The notes beneath the pieces are model-generated. The model had not been told where the DNA came from, ran no database searches, and was given only the letters and a program-made list of their open reading frames with translations. Of a DNA stretch of 10,639 bases, positions 1 through 6,647 are shown piece after piece. Origin of the DNA: an uncultured Clostridia bacterium (GTDB lineage: Bacteria > Bacillota > Clostridia > Christensenellales > Borkfalkiaceae); NCBI GenBank assembly GCA_958419945.1, contig CATZIC010000064.1, forward strand, positions 1 through 10,639, read 5' to 3'. Numbering within the stretch: the first letter of the stretch is position 1; each line of letters starts with the position of its first letter. The position numbers were made by a program, and so were the translations under genes.

Positions 1-378
1 AAATTCAGCAGTGGAAGAAACAGGCTTTAAAACAGGTTTTTTATCTGCTTCAAAATCTGCATACTCGGATGCTACCGTTTCGATTTTCAACTCCCCTCCG
101 TCGTAATATGAAACGTACGTAAAAATGCCGGCTTCGTTAGCGTTCACCGCTTTAGTAAGCCAGCCTGATACGATTACGTCCGTAATTTCCTCGTCGGTGT
201 TCATAAGCCTCGATAGCTCGTCGCCAACGGAGTTTATCGAATTCATTTTCCGCTGTTGATAAATCATATCAAACAGCAAAATCTGAAAGATCCACACGAT
301 TGCAACTATCAGAAGTGCGAAAATAACGAGGTAAAACCAGATATTATATTTAAGTTTGGAAAACTTTTTAGCCTTCAT
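1..378 (-). CDS. Sensor histidine kinase, N-terminal part (runs off the left edge)
   Basis: Partial gene, 126 codons in frame from an ATG at 378-376 to the window edge with no stop. The ATG overlaps the TGA of the response regulator by 4 bases (ATGA), so the two are probably translationally coupled; there is no strong Shine-Dalgarno of its own. The product starts with a basic stretch (MKAKKFSKLKYN), then one hydrophobic helix at about residues 13-36 (IWFYLVIFALLIVAIVWIF and onward). From about residue 40 it becomes hydrophilic and should lie outside the membrane as the start of a sensor domain. The second membrane helix, HAMP, dimerisation and ATPase domains would lie beyond the left edge. 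The kinase call therefore rests on the membrane topology and on the gene pairing with an OmpR-type regulator, not on catalytic motifs. The signal sensed cannot be read from this fragment. Confidence 0.8.
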   Translation of the reverse strand, partial: MKAKKFSKLKYNIWFYLVIFALLIVAIVWIFQILLFDMIYQQRKMNSINSVGDELSRLMNTDEEITDVIVSGWLTKAVNANEAGIFTYVSYYDGGELKIETVASEYADFEADKKPVLKPVSSTAEF

Positions 379-1046
379 GCTTCAAACTTATACCCCATTC
401 CCCTTAAAGTAACTATAAACTTTTTGTATTCTTTAAGTCTGCTTCTCAGCGTCTTAATGTGAGTATCAACCGTCCTGTCGTCGCCGTAAAAGTCAAAGCC
501 CCAAACGTCGGACAAAAGTTTCTCTCTCGAAAGCGCTATGCCCTTATTTGTTACCATGTAGAACAATAATTCGTATTCTTTTGGGGTAAGTTCGGCCTTT
601 TCACCGTCGACAAAGACGTTTCTTCCTTTCATATCGACCTCTAAGCCTTCGAACTTCAAAACGTCGTTTTTACCCTCGTTATCGTTCTTTTGCTTGCGCT
701 TTATGATAGCGGCAACTCTTGCCATAACTTCTTTTGGAGAAAAAGGTTTAACCACGTAATCGTCGATACCTATCTCGAATCCGAAAAGTTTATCGTATTC
801 CTCACTTCTTGCCGAAAGCATAATAACGGGTATATCCGCAATCTTTTTTATTTCTTTGACAGCGGAAAATCCGTCAAGTTTAGGCATCATGACGTCCATA
901 ATTATAAGATCGTACTTGTTTTCACGGCATTTTTTAACGGCATCCATACCGTCCTCTGCCTCGTCGGTTTCGTAACCTTCGAAATCCGCATATTCGCAAA
1001 GTACCTGTCTTATCCCTGCTTCGTCGTCTACAATCAGTAATTTCAT
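375..1046 (-). CDS. OmpR/PhoB-family response regulator
   Basis: Cytoplasmic DNA-binding regulator of a two-component system, 223 residues, normal for the family. The N-terminal receiver domain (about 1-118) has the acidic pair D7/D8, phospho-acceptor D51 in LIIMDVMMPKLDG, S78 in place of the usual Thr/Ser switch residue, and K100 in the VKPF motif. The C-terminal winged-helix domain (about 125-223) has the typical LTPKEYELL start, the recognition-helix region DDRTVDTHIKTLRSRL and the GMGYKFEA end. The ATG at 1046 is preceded by AAAGGAGA at normal spacing. The kinase gene follows with a 4-base overlap. Upstream lie a candidate -10 and a tandem 11-bp repeat resembling a Pho box, which suggests autoregulation. 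A PhoB/PhoP-type role in phosphate control is possible, but OmpR-family regulators cannot be assigned to a signal by sequence alone, so no gene name is given. Confidence 0.95.
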   Translation of the reverse strand: MKLLIVDDEAGIRQVLCEYADFEGYETDEAEDGMDAVKKCRENKYDLIIMDVMMPKLDGFSAVKEIKKIADIPVIMLSARSEEYDKLFGFEIGIDDYVVKPFSPKEVMARVAAIIKRKQKNDNEGKNDVLKFEGLEVDMKGRNVFVDGEKAELTPKEYELLFYMVTNKGIALSREKLLSDVWGFDFYGDDRTVDTHIKTLRSRLKEYKKFIVTLRGMGYKFEA

Positions 1047-1085
1047 AATCTCTCCTTTCCGCTCTCGATATAAATCATTATTTAC

Positions 1086-1118
1086 ATTTTAATACATTAA
1101 AGTTACGTTAAAGTTACG
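1086..1118 (-). promoter_or_regulatory. Candidate response-regulator promoter with tandem 11-bp direct repeat
   Basis: Read on the minus strand, CGTAACTTTAA occurs twice back to back (1118-1108 and 1107-1097). Each unit is a heptamer CGTAACT plus a TTAA spacer. A candidate -10, TAAAAT, lies at 1091-1086, about 9 bp past the end of the second heptamer. The sequence 17 bp upstream of it (ACTTTA) is a poor -35 and lies inside the repeat, as expected of an activator-dependent promoter. Two heptamers with a 4-bp A/T spacer match the layout of the E. coli Pho box, though not its sequence. The site sits in the 105-base gap before the response regulator. Repeat identity is seen directly; function is inferred. 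Confidence 0.55.
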
Positions 1119-1151
1119 GTAAGCGGAAGTTTTGTGATATAAAAGCGAAAA

Positions 1152-1859
1152 TTAGTTGATATTTTCCAATTTGAATTTTTCGGCTACTCCGTTATTATTG
1201 CGAATTATATAACTGTTTCCGCCGCATGAAACAGAACCTTGCAACCTTTCGTTTTTAAACACCAAAGACGAAAGGTTTTCTATTCCGTACCCCTCTTTAT
1301 ATCCGTTTTTAATCAGGCCTTCGTCAAAATCCTTTTGCCTATCGTCGTAATGTGGGCAGCATAATCCGTCAAGAACGCCTAATCCGCTATAAAAATTGTA
1401 ATTGTCGGTCCCCGTAATACTTTCACTGTCGGTATACATCGACTTAAACCAACATATCGCACCTGCGGAAAGTCCGCACAGAATCGTTCCGTTTTTATAA
1501 GCGTCTAAAATAAGTTTATCAAGTCCGCACTCCGCCCATTTATTCAGCATGAAAACGGTATCGCCACCGCCGACGTAAATAAAATCCGCTCTGGATATTT
1601 TATCGGCGATTTTTTCCATGTTCATTTCGTTATAACATAAAAGCGCACAATCGGCTTTTATATCGTAAACGCTTGTATAGGTTTTTCTGAAACTGTTAAA
1701 ATAAGGCATGCTGTCATGGCTAGCTGTTCCGATAAAAAGCCCCATAGGCCTAGAATCTGTACGGCTTTTTACAAGGGAAGAAATATATCCGTCTATTTGC
1801 AAAGTGGCTTTACTTTTTATCTCGCCGCCACCTATTGCAACAATAATTCTGTCTTTCAT
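1152..1859 (-). CDS. Peptidase E-like serine peptidase (family S51)
   Basis: Predicted cytoplasmic peptidase of the S51 (dipeptidase E / cyanophycinase) family, about 235 residues, similar in size to bacterial PepE (about 230). With the ATG start chosen here, the protein opens with MKDRIIVAIGGGEIK, a beta-strand and glycine turn typical of the family. YVGGGDTVFML follows at about 95-105. The nucleophile elbow GLSAGAICWF contains the presumed catalytic Ser131, and CPHYDDR contains the presumed catalytic His170. PepE enzymes cleave Asp-X dipeptides; the substrate here is not known. The ATG at 1859 is preferred because homologues begin just before the glycine motif; a GTG at 1877 would add six residues. 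Neither has a visible Shine-Dalgarno sequence, so translation may depend on coupling to cca, which ends 45 bases upstream. Cyanophycinase is less likely because no signal peptide or cyanophycin synthetase is seen. Confidence 0.85.
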   Translation of the reverse strand: MKDRIIVAIGGGEIKSKATLQIDGYISSLVKSRTDSRPMGLFIGTASHDSMPYFNSFRKTYTSVYDIKADCALLCYNEMNMEKIADKISRADFIYVGGGDTVFMLNKWAECGLDKLILDAYKNGTILCGLSAGAICWFKSMYTDSESITGTDNYNFYSGLGVLDGLCCPHYDDRQKDFDEGLIKNGYKEGYGIENLSSLVFKNERLQGSVSCGGNSYIIRNNNGVAEKFKLENIN

Positions 1860-1904
1860 AATAATTTTTAAAATCACGCTTAAAATAAACGTTTTTAAAT
1901 GTTT

Positions 1905-3224
1905 TTACAAAAATGATTTCGCTAAAGAAATCAATTCTTCTTTAGTGTTTTTGACGTTTTCTCTCAAAACCTCGTCAAAAAGTTTTTCCTTAACTTCACC
2001 GATTTTTGCTCCGCTCAAATTAAGGGTTTTAAGATCGTCGCCGGTTACGGCTAAGTCTTTAATATCACACACTTCATTGCCGGCCTCAATTTCGTAAAGA
2101 TAATCTTTAAACTTTTTTATTTGCCTGATAAAGCGTCTTATTCCAAACGTTGAGTGTGCAAGATTATCTGCGACTTTGTGATAATATAGATTGTACGTAG
2201 CTTCCTTTCCGTACGTACTTATGTACTTTTTAACATTGTATTTCGTGTACCCTACGTGCTTGTCGTGGTCACCGATAAGTTGCAAAATCTCTTTTTTAAG
2301 TTTTGTCGGAAACTTCAATCTTTCCAAAATGGGTGCGGTAATTTCAACCGAGCGCTCCATATGTCCGCCGGTATGCCCAAACCCCTTTTCGTCAAAGGTA
2401 AGACAGTACGGCTTGCCTATATCGTGGAACAAAAGCGCCCACATAACGGTTGGAGTGCGACGTTTGGAAACTTTCATTGCAACAAGCGTGTGGTTAAAAA
2501 CGTCGTAATCGTGCGAAAGGCTGAATTGATTAAACTCCTCGGTTTTTTTAAGTTCGGGTATTATTTCGAAAATAATTTCTTTGCAGTCGTAAATGGCTTT
2601 AGCAGCGTTTTTTCCGCAAACAATTTGTTGCAATTCCGAAAAAATCCGCTCTTTTGAAACGTCTTGAAGATAAGACTTACACTCAACCATCGCTTTTAAG
2701 GTGTTATCCTCGATATTGAACCCGTAAACGGCGGAAAACCTTACGGCACGTAAAATCCTTAAAGCGTCCTCCGTAAACCTTTTTAAAGGCTCGCCTACGG
2801 CACGGATAATTCCTTTATTCAAATCCTCTATTCCGCCGAAATAATCGATAATCTTAAAATCTCGACCAAAGGCAAGGGCGTTTATGGTGAAATCTCTGCG
2901 TTTCAAATCCTCTTTTAAACTCGAAGTAAATTCCACGTTTTCCGGCTTTCTGTGGTCTTCGTAGTCGCCGTCTATTCGATACGTAGTAATTTCGTAAACC
3001 TCATCTTCGACAATCACACCTACCGTTCCGTGCTTTATTCCGCTTTCCACAAACCTGAAACCTTTAAAAACCTCTTTTACGTCAGAGGGCGTAGCGCTAG
3101 TCGTAATATCGTAATCGGTTATAGGGATTCCGAGTAGTTTATTACGGACAGCGCCGCCTACTACGTAGGCTTCAAATCCTGCGTTATTGAGTTTTTCCAA
3201 AAGTTCTAACGCAATACGTTCCAT
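1905..3224 (-). CDS. cca: CCA-adding tRNA nucleotidyltransferase with HD domain
   Basis: Adds or repairs the 3'-terminal CCA of tRNAs using CTP and ATP without a nucleic-acid template (class II, poly(A)-polymerase-like family). About 439 residues from the ATG at 3224. The head has VVGGAVRNKLLG (about 21-32) and the metal-binding DYD at 37-39 in ITDYDITTSATP. Further on are RRDFTINALAF (about 109-119) and RFTEDALRILRAVRFSA (about 149-165), the nucleotide-selecting region. An HD-type domain follows, with HD at 267-268 in LLFHDIGKP and a second histidine cluster GDHDKH near 318-323. The C-terminal helical body carries VTGDDLKTLNLSGAKIGEV. A poly(A) polymerase is the main alternative, but the motif set fits a CCA enzyme better. 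A TTG at 3233 would add three residues; neither start has a Shine-Dalgarno. The start lies 16 bases past a hairpin that spans the mnmE stop codon. Confidence 0.92.
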   Translation of the reverse strand: MERIALELLEKLNNAGFEAYVVGGAVRNKLLGIPITDYDITTSATPSDVKEVFKGFRFVESGIKHGTVGVIVEDEVYEITTYRIDGDYEDHRKPENVEFTSSLKEDLKRRDFTINALAFGRDFKIIDYFGGIEDLNKGIIRAVGEPLKRFTEDALRILRAVRFSAVYGFNIEDNTLKAMVECKSYLQDVSKERIFSELQQIVCGKNAAKAIYDCKEIIFEIIPELKKTEEFNQFSLSHDYDVFNHTLVAMKVSKRRTPTVMWALLFHDIGKPYCLTFDEKGFGHTGGHMERSVEITAPILERLKFPTKLKKEILQLIGDHDKHVGYTKYNVKKYISTYGKEATYNLYYHKVADNLAHSTFGIRRFIRQIKKFKDYLYEIEAGNEVCDIKDLAVTGDDLKTLNLSGAKIGEVKEKLFDEVLRENVKNTKEELISLAKSFL

Positions 3225-3239
3225 AAAAATCAAAATACA

Positions 3240-3266
3240 GTAGGTAAATAGCGACTATTTACCTAC
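3240..3266 (-). promoter_or_regulatory. Perfect 12-bp hairpin spanning the mnmE stop codon
   Basis: On the minus strand GTAGGTAAATAG is followed by TCG and then its exact complement CTATTTACCTAC, giving a 12-bp perfect stem with a 3-base loop. The left arm encodes the last residues (Val-Gly-Lys) of the MnmE CVGK motif and its TAG stop. The sequence after the stem is T-rich but interrupted (TGTATTTTGATTTTTATGG) and runs directly into the cca start. It could act as a leaky terminator, a processing or stability element, or a control on cca translation. The stem is AT-rich (four G-C pairs), so a strong terminator is unlikely. Confidence 0.5.
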
Positions 3267-4595
3267 GCAAAACTTCGCAAATATCTCGTTTATAACATTC
3301 TCGTCGGCAGTTTCACCGCTAATTAAGCCAAGCGATAATAAAGCCTGCCTTATATCGATAGTTATTATATCAAGGGGCATAACGGAAATTGCGCTAATAG
3401 CCTTTTCAAGGGATTGCTCAGCCCCTTTAAGCGCTTCATAGTGTCTTCTTTCGACAAGGTAATCGCCGTCGAAATCAAAGCCCGTAAGCCCGGCTTTTTC
3501 GTAAATAAGTTCTTTAAGTTCCGAAATTCCATTTCCTTCTTTTGCGGAAATGGTTATATCGTAGTCTTTGTAATAGTCGCCGCATAGCGCATCGGCTTTG
3601 TTTACGACCTTGATAAGGTTTTTATCCTTAACTATTTCGTAAACCTCTTGGTCGATAGACGTTGGTTCCGTAGTTCCGTCAACCATAAAGACTACCACGT
3701 CCGCACTGTCTATTGCCCTTTTAGACCTTTCAATGCCGAGTTTTTCAACCGTATTATCCGATTCGCGTATGCCTGCGGTATCGTAAAAGTTAAATTTTAC
3801 ACCGTTAAACTCAATCGAGCCTTCCACAACGTCACGTGTAGTGCCCTCTACCGAAGTTACGATGGCTTTATCACAGCATAACACTGCGTTTAATAATGAC
3901 GACTTGCCTACGTTCGGTTTACCGCATATAACTACGTTTACGCCGTTTTTTGCACGGCTACCGGTATTAAAGGTATCGGAAAGTTTAAGTATATCATTTT
4001 TAACCTTTTCAAGCCTTGTTTTCACTTCGTCAAGTTCCGCTTGCTCGATATCTTCTTCGGGATAATCGATATTTGCGTCAATTAACGCCAAAACGTAAGT
4101 TAAATCAGACTGACTTTCCTTTATACGCTTCAATAGATTTTCTCTATATAGATAGTAACCCGCTTTGACTTCCGCAACGCTTTGGGAATTTATCATATCG
4201 ATAAGTCCTTCGCAGGAAGATAGCGACAGTTTGCCGTTTAAAAAGGCACGTTTAGTAAACTCTCCCCTTTCCGCAAGTCTTGCCCCGTTTTTAAGGCAGT
4301 TTTCCAAAATACCACGTGTTATAGCCTGTCCGCCGTGGCAATGAAATTCCACCATATCTTCACCGGTATAACTTTTGGGGCCTTTAAAGTATACGCACAT
4401 GCCGAAATCTTTAAAATTGCCGCCGTCGATACTTCCTACGTAAAGCTTATAAGGTTCGAAGTCATGAACGTCGGTTTTTGAGTGAAACATTTTTGCAGCA
4501 ATTTCCAAAGGCGAATCACCGCTTATGCGAATAATGGCAACACCGCTCGGTTGCGGGGCGGTGGAAATTGCGGCTATATTATCTTCTTTAATCAA
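3255..4595 (-). CDS. mnmE: tRNA modification GTPase MnmE (TrmE)
   Basis: With MnmG, MnmE makes the 5-carboxymethylaminomethyl or 5-aminomethyl group on wobble uridine 34 of certain tRNAs, using methylene-tetrahydrofolate and GTP. 446 residues, normal length. The N-terminal folate-binding domain begins with DNIAAISTAPQPSGVAIIRISG. A helical domain surrounds the inserted G domain, which has P-loop GKPNVGKSS (225-233), G2 GTTRDVV (251-257), G3 DTAG (272-275), G4 NKAD (332-335) and G5 SAKEG (350-354). The C-terminus is the family's CVGK, with Cys443. The start is TTG at 4595: it is the only usable start in frame after an upstream stop and places the N-terminus as in homologues. GGAAAGGAAG lies 10 bases before it, a rather long spacing. 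The TTGA start overlaps the stop of the preceding membrane-protein gene by 4 bases. mnmG is not in the window. Confidence 0.96.
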   Translation of the reverse strand: MIKEDNIAAISTAPQPSGVAIIRISGDSPLEIAAKMFHSKTDVHDFEPYKLYVGSIDGGNFKDFGMCVYFKGPKSYTGEDMVEFHCHGGQAITRGILENCLKNGARLAERGEFTKRAFLNGKLSLSSCEGLIDMINSQSVAEVKAGYYLYRENLLKRIKESQSDLTYVLALIDANIDYPEEDIEQAELDEVKTRLEKVKNDILKLSDTFNTGSRAKNGVNVVICGKPNVGKSSLLNAVLCCDKAIVTSVEGTTRDVVEGSIEFNGVKFNFYDTAGIRESDNTVEKLGIERSKRAIDSADVVVFMVDGTTEPTSIDQEVYEIVKDKNLIKVVNKADALCGDYYKDYDITISAKEGNGISELKELIYEKAGLTGFDFDGDYLVERRHYEALKGAEQSLEKAISAISVMPLDIITIDIRQALLSLGLISGETADENVINEIFAKFCVGK

Positions 4596-5416
4596 AACAG
4601 ATCATCTTCCTTTCCGTCGTCGTTACCTTTTTTGTTGTCGGAATAATCTTCAAACACGTCGATATCGGGAGTTTTTTCGGGTTCTTTCTTTTCGTAGGTT
4701 TCGTAAGGTCCTTCTTTTGTAAACGGGGTTTCGGGATTATTAAATCCTCCCGCCGAACGGTTGGCGTTATAGGAATCGAAACGCATCTTCATGTATTGAC
4801 TGTAATCGAAACGCTGATTCTTTCTTACGACAAATACTAAAATGCCGAATAGCGGATCGAAAAATATCGATAACAAAGAAAATACAATTTGTACCTTTTT
4901 TGCATAGTACATAAAGAAGGTTATAACCAAAAATACGTAGCAAACAAGGTAAACGATACTCGAAATTGCCCTGAAAACGGCAAGAACCACGTCAACCCAC
5001 GCCGAGCCGTAAGAAGTTGGCAACACGCCAACGTTTCCGGTTGTAAACAAACTTACCAAATTTTCGCCGTATACCAAAAGATCGTAGGTAAGATTCAGAC
5101 CGTAATATAGAATAAGCGCAATCATCGTAATTAAACCGAGGTTTTTAACGTGATGGCCGAAAACTTTCACACTGCCTACGATTTTGCCAAGCAAATAATA
5201 ACTTGCAAACGGAACAAACGCAAGAAAAGGCGCTTTAATACCCTCCCTTTTCGCAATGGTATATAGTCCGATACCTTTAAAAACAAAACAAACGATGGCA
5301 ATCACCGCAGAAATTGTGAGCGAAGATATCGCAAACAAGGTCTGATTGATTACAATACCGAATTGATCGGACATAGTGGCTAAATTCTCGATAGCCTTTA
5401 ACAAAGAATAGATCAT
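4592..5416 (-). CDS. Multi-pass membrane protein with acidic C-terminal tail, function unknown
   Basis: 274 residues from the ATG at 5416. This start has an ideal AAGGAGG (5422-5428) 5 bases upstream; an in-frame ATG 14 codons earlier lies inside the preceding gene and lacks such support. Hydrophobic segments at about 24-46, 66-82, 93-113, 142-170 and 176-197 suggest four or five membrane helices. After the first helix comes GIGLYTIAKREGIKAPFLAFVPFASYYLLG (read in two parts here: GIGLYTIAKREGIKA and PFLAFVPFASYYLLG). It resembles a motif recalled from uncharacterised clostridial membrane proteins (YTIAKRRGIK..WLAWIP). Residues from about 200 to the end form a hydrophilic tail rich in Glu, Asp and Lys that ends EDDLF and is probably disordered. 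The CPBP gene ends 10 bases upstream and mnmE overlaps its stop, so it is surely in the operon. No catalytic motif is recognised. Confidence 0.85.
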   Translation of the reverse strand: MIYSLLKAIENLATMSDQFGIVINQTLFAISSLTISAVIAIVCFVFKGIGLYTIAKREGIKAPFLAFVPFASYYLLGKIVGSVKVFGHHVKNLGLITMIALILYYGLNLTYDLLVYGENLVSLFTTGNVGVLPTSYGSAWVDVVLAVFRAISSIVYLVCYVFLVITFFMYYAKKVQIVFSLLSIFFDPLFGILVFVVRKNQRFDYSQYMKMRFDSYNANRSAGGFNNPETPFTKEGPYETYEKKEPEKTPDIDVFEDYSDNKKGNDDGKEDDLF

Positions 5417-5421
5417 TGATG

Positions 5422-5428
5422 CCTCCTT
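5422..5428 (-). promoter_or_regulatory. Ribosome binding site deciding the membrane-protein start
   Basis: AAGGAGG on the minus strand, 5 bases before the ATG at 5416. It overlaps the TAA stop of the CPBP gene (5427-5429). Its strength and position make 5416, not the longer in-frame start at 5458, the likely initiation site. Confidence 0.85.
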
Positions 5429-6575
5429 ATGCGGAAATAATGATTTCAAGAACGGCAATTACGATTGCAACTGAAAGAACGATTATCGAAGCGATTTTAT
5501 TGGATTTTTTATTGAATTTACTAAACTTTTTCCCATAATAGAAACGATAATCGGAACCCTTTTCGTAATATTCGGGGAGTATAGCGGCGTAACTGTAAGC
5601 ATTATAGTTACCATCCTTATTTCCCTCGTCCGCCAAAACGTAATATTTTTTAAAATGTACAATCTTTGGTTTTCCGAGAATTTTTCTTTTGTAATTACCT
5701 AACAACTTGTATCCGTAGTAAATGACACCTGTAATAACAAACACGAAGCCCAAAATCATGCCGGTTGCGTCGTATAGATAATTGAAATACGGCAAAGCCT
5801 GTCCTAAAAGTTCGGGTACAAGGCTTATTACAATAACACCGAAGTTATAGGTAAAGTGCATTGCCATGCCTACGAAAATATTGTTTGAAATCATTACGGC
5901 CGAACCAATCATTAGTCCTACCGCAAACTGAAGAATAAGTTGATCGTATCCGCCGTGCATTATGGCAAATATGAAAGCCGAACAAATTACGGCAAAAAGA
6001 TCGCCAAACTGCCTTAGACCGCGCATAATGACACCACGGAACAACGCTTCTTCACATATGGCGGGAAGTAAAGGCACCAATATAAAGGAATAAACGAGGG
6101 AGAAAAACGGATTGATATTATCGGTCGGAATAGCATTTAAAGAAGCATGCGTTTCGTAATCGGTAAGATAAATAATCCACGTCCAATCATCGATAAAAGA
6201 ATAATGCGCAGCGCTCAGCAAAAAGAAGACGCCGAAGCAAAGTAGCACGCCAAATAGAGCGTCCGGTGCGTCAAACTTACAGGCAAATCCACCGCCCGAC
6301 AAAAAGCCTACCTTTCTTATTTTGGAGAACAAAAGCGCTATAAGCACTATCGTTCCCTGTGCCACGGCAACCGAAAAGCACATGCAAAGCATATAGTCGC
6401 CGGTAATTTCATATAACCGCCCCAAAAGCGGAGATATGGTATACCTTAAAACTATAGTCAGCACCGCAAAAATCAAAAATGCAAGCGCACTATCGAGCGC
6501 ATTATAGGTGTTTGGGTTGGAATAATTCGACCTCGACAACACTATATTTTCATTTTTACATAAAATAGACTTCAA
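5427..6575 (-). CDS. CPBP-family intramembrane glutamic metalloprotease (CAAX/Abi type)
   Basis: Multi-pass membrane protein, 382 residues, with the three motifs of the CPBP (ABI, Rce1-like) family: EEALFR (E175, E176, R180), FAIMH (F203, H207) and HFTYN (H240, N244). The glutamates and histidines are the expected catalytic residues. Bacterial members act in protein processing, bacteriocin self-immunity or unknown roles; no substrate can be named. Helices are evident from about residue 28 onward. The catalytic core ends near 290. After it come an unusual Tyr- and Lys-rich hydrophilic stretch (about 295-358, with YY pairs) and one more hydrophobic helix (about 361-380), longer than a minimal CPBP core. 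The start is TTG at 6575, supported by AAGGGGTG six bases upstream and the absence of an in-frame ATG before the first helix. It follows proS by 72 bases and precedes the membrane-protein gene by 10. Confidence 0.9.
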   Translation of the reverse strand: MKSILCKNENIVLSRSNYSNPNTYNALDSALAFLIFAVLTIVLRYTISPLLGRLYEITGDYMLCMCFSVAVAQGTIVLIALLFSKIRKVGFLSGGGFACKFDAPDALFGVLLCFGVFFLLSAAHYSFIDDWTWIIYLTDYETHASLNAIPTDNINPFFSLVYSFILVPLLPAICEEALFRGVIMRGLRQFGDLFAVICSAFIFAIMHGGYDQLILQFAVGLMIGSAVMISNNIFVGMAMHFTYNFGVIVISLVPELLGQALPYFNYLYDATGMILGFVFVITGVIYYGYKLLGNYKRKILGKPKIVHFKKYYVLADEGNKDGNYNAYSYAAILPEYYEKGSDYRFYYGKKFSKFNKKSNKIASIIVLSVAIVIAVLEIIISA

Positions 6576-6581
6576 TTTTTA

Positions 6582-6589
6582 CACCCCTT
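6582..6589 (-). promoter_or_regulatory. Ribosome binding site supporting a TTG start
   Basis: AAGGGGTG on the minus strand, close to the anti-Shine-Dalgarno match AAGGAGGTG. It is separated by TAAAAA from TTG at 6575. It is the main reason for placing the CPBP start at that rare codon. Confidence 0.65.
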
Positions 6590-6647
6590 ATTATTTTACA
6601 ACTTTTCCCTTACGAAAAATCAACAAAGTGCTACGATTACACAGAAA

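Noticed and set aside
1912..1950. Short inverted repeats near the cca 3' end (TGATTTC/GAAATCA and CTAAAGAA/TTCTTTAG)
   Set aside because: They lie inside the coding sequence, compete with each other, are AT-rich and lack a following T-run, so they are not a credible terminator.
4595..5458. Longer membrane-protein start at 5458 (14 more residues)
   Set aside because: It lies inside the CPBP coding region, and the ideal AAGGAGG before the ATG at 5416 favours the shorter form.
6576..6647. Possible promoter in the proS-CPBP gap (TTGATT and TAAAAT on the minus strand)
   Set aside because: The spacer is 19 bases and the -35 is poor; read-through from the proS promoter is the simpler explanation.
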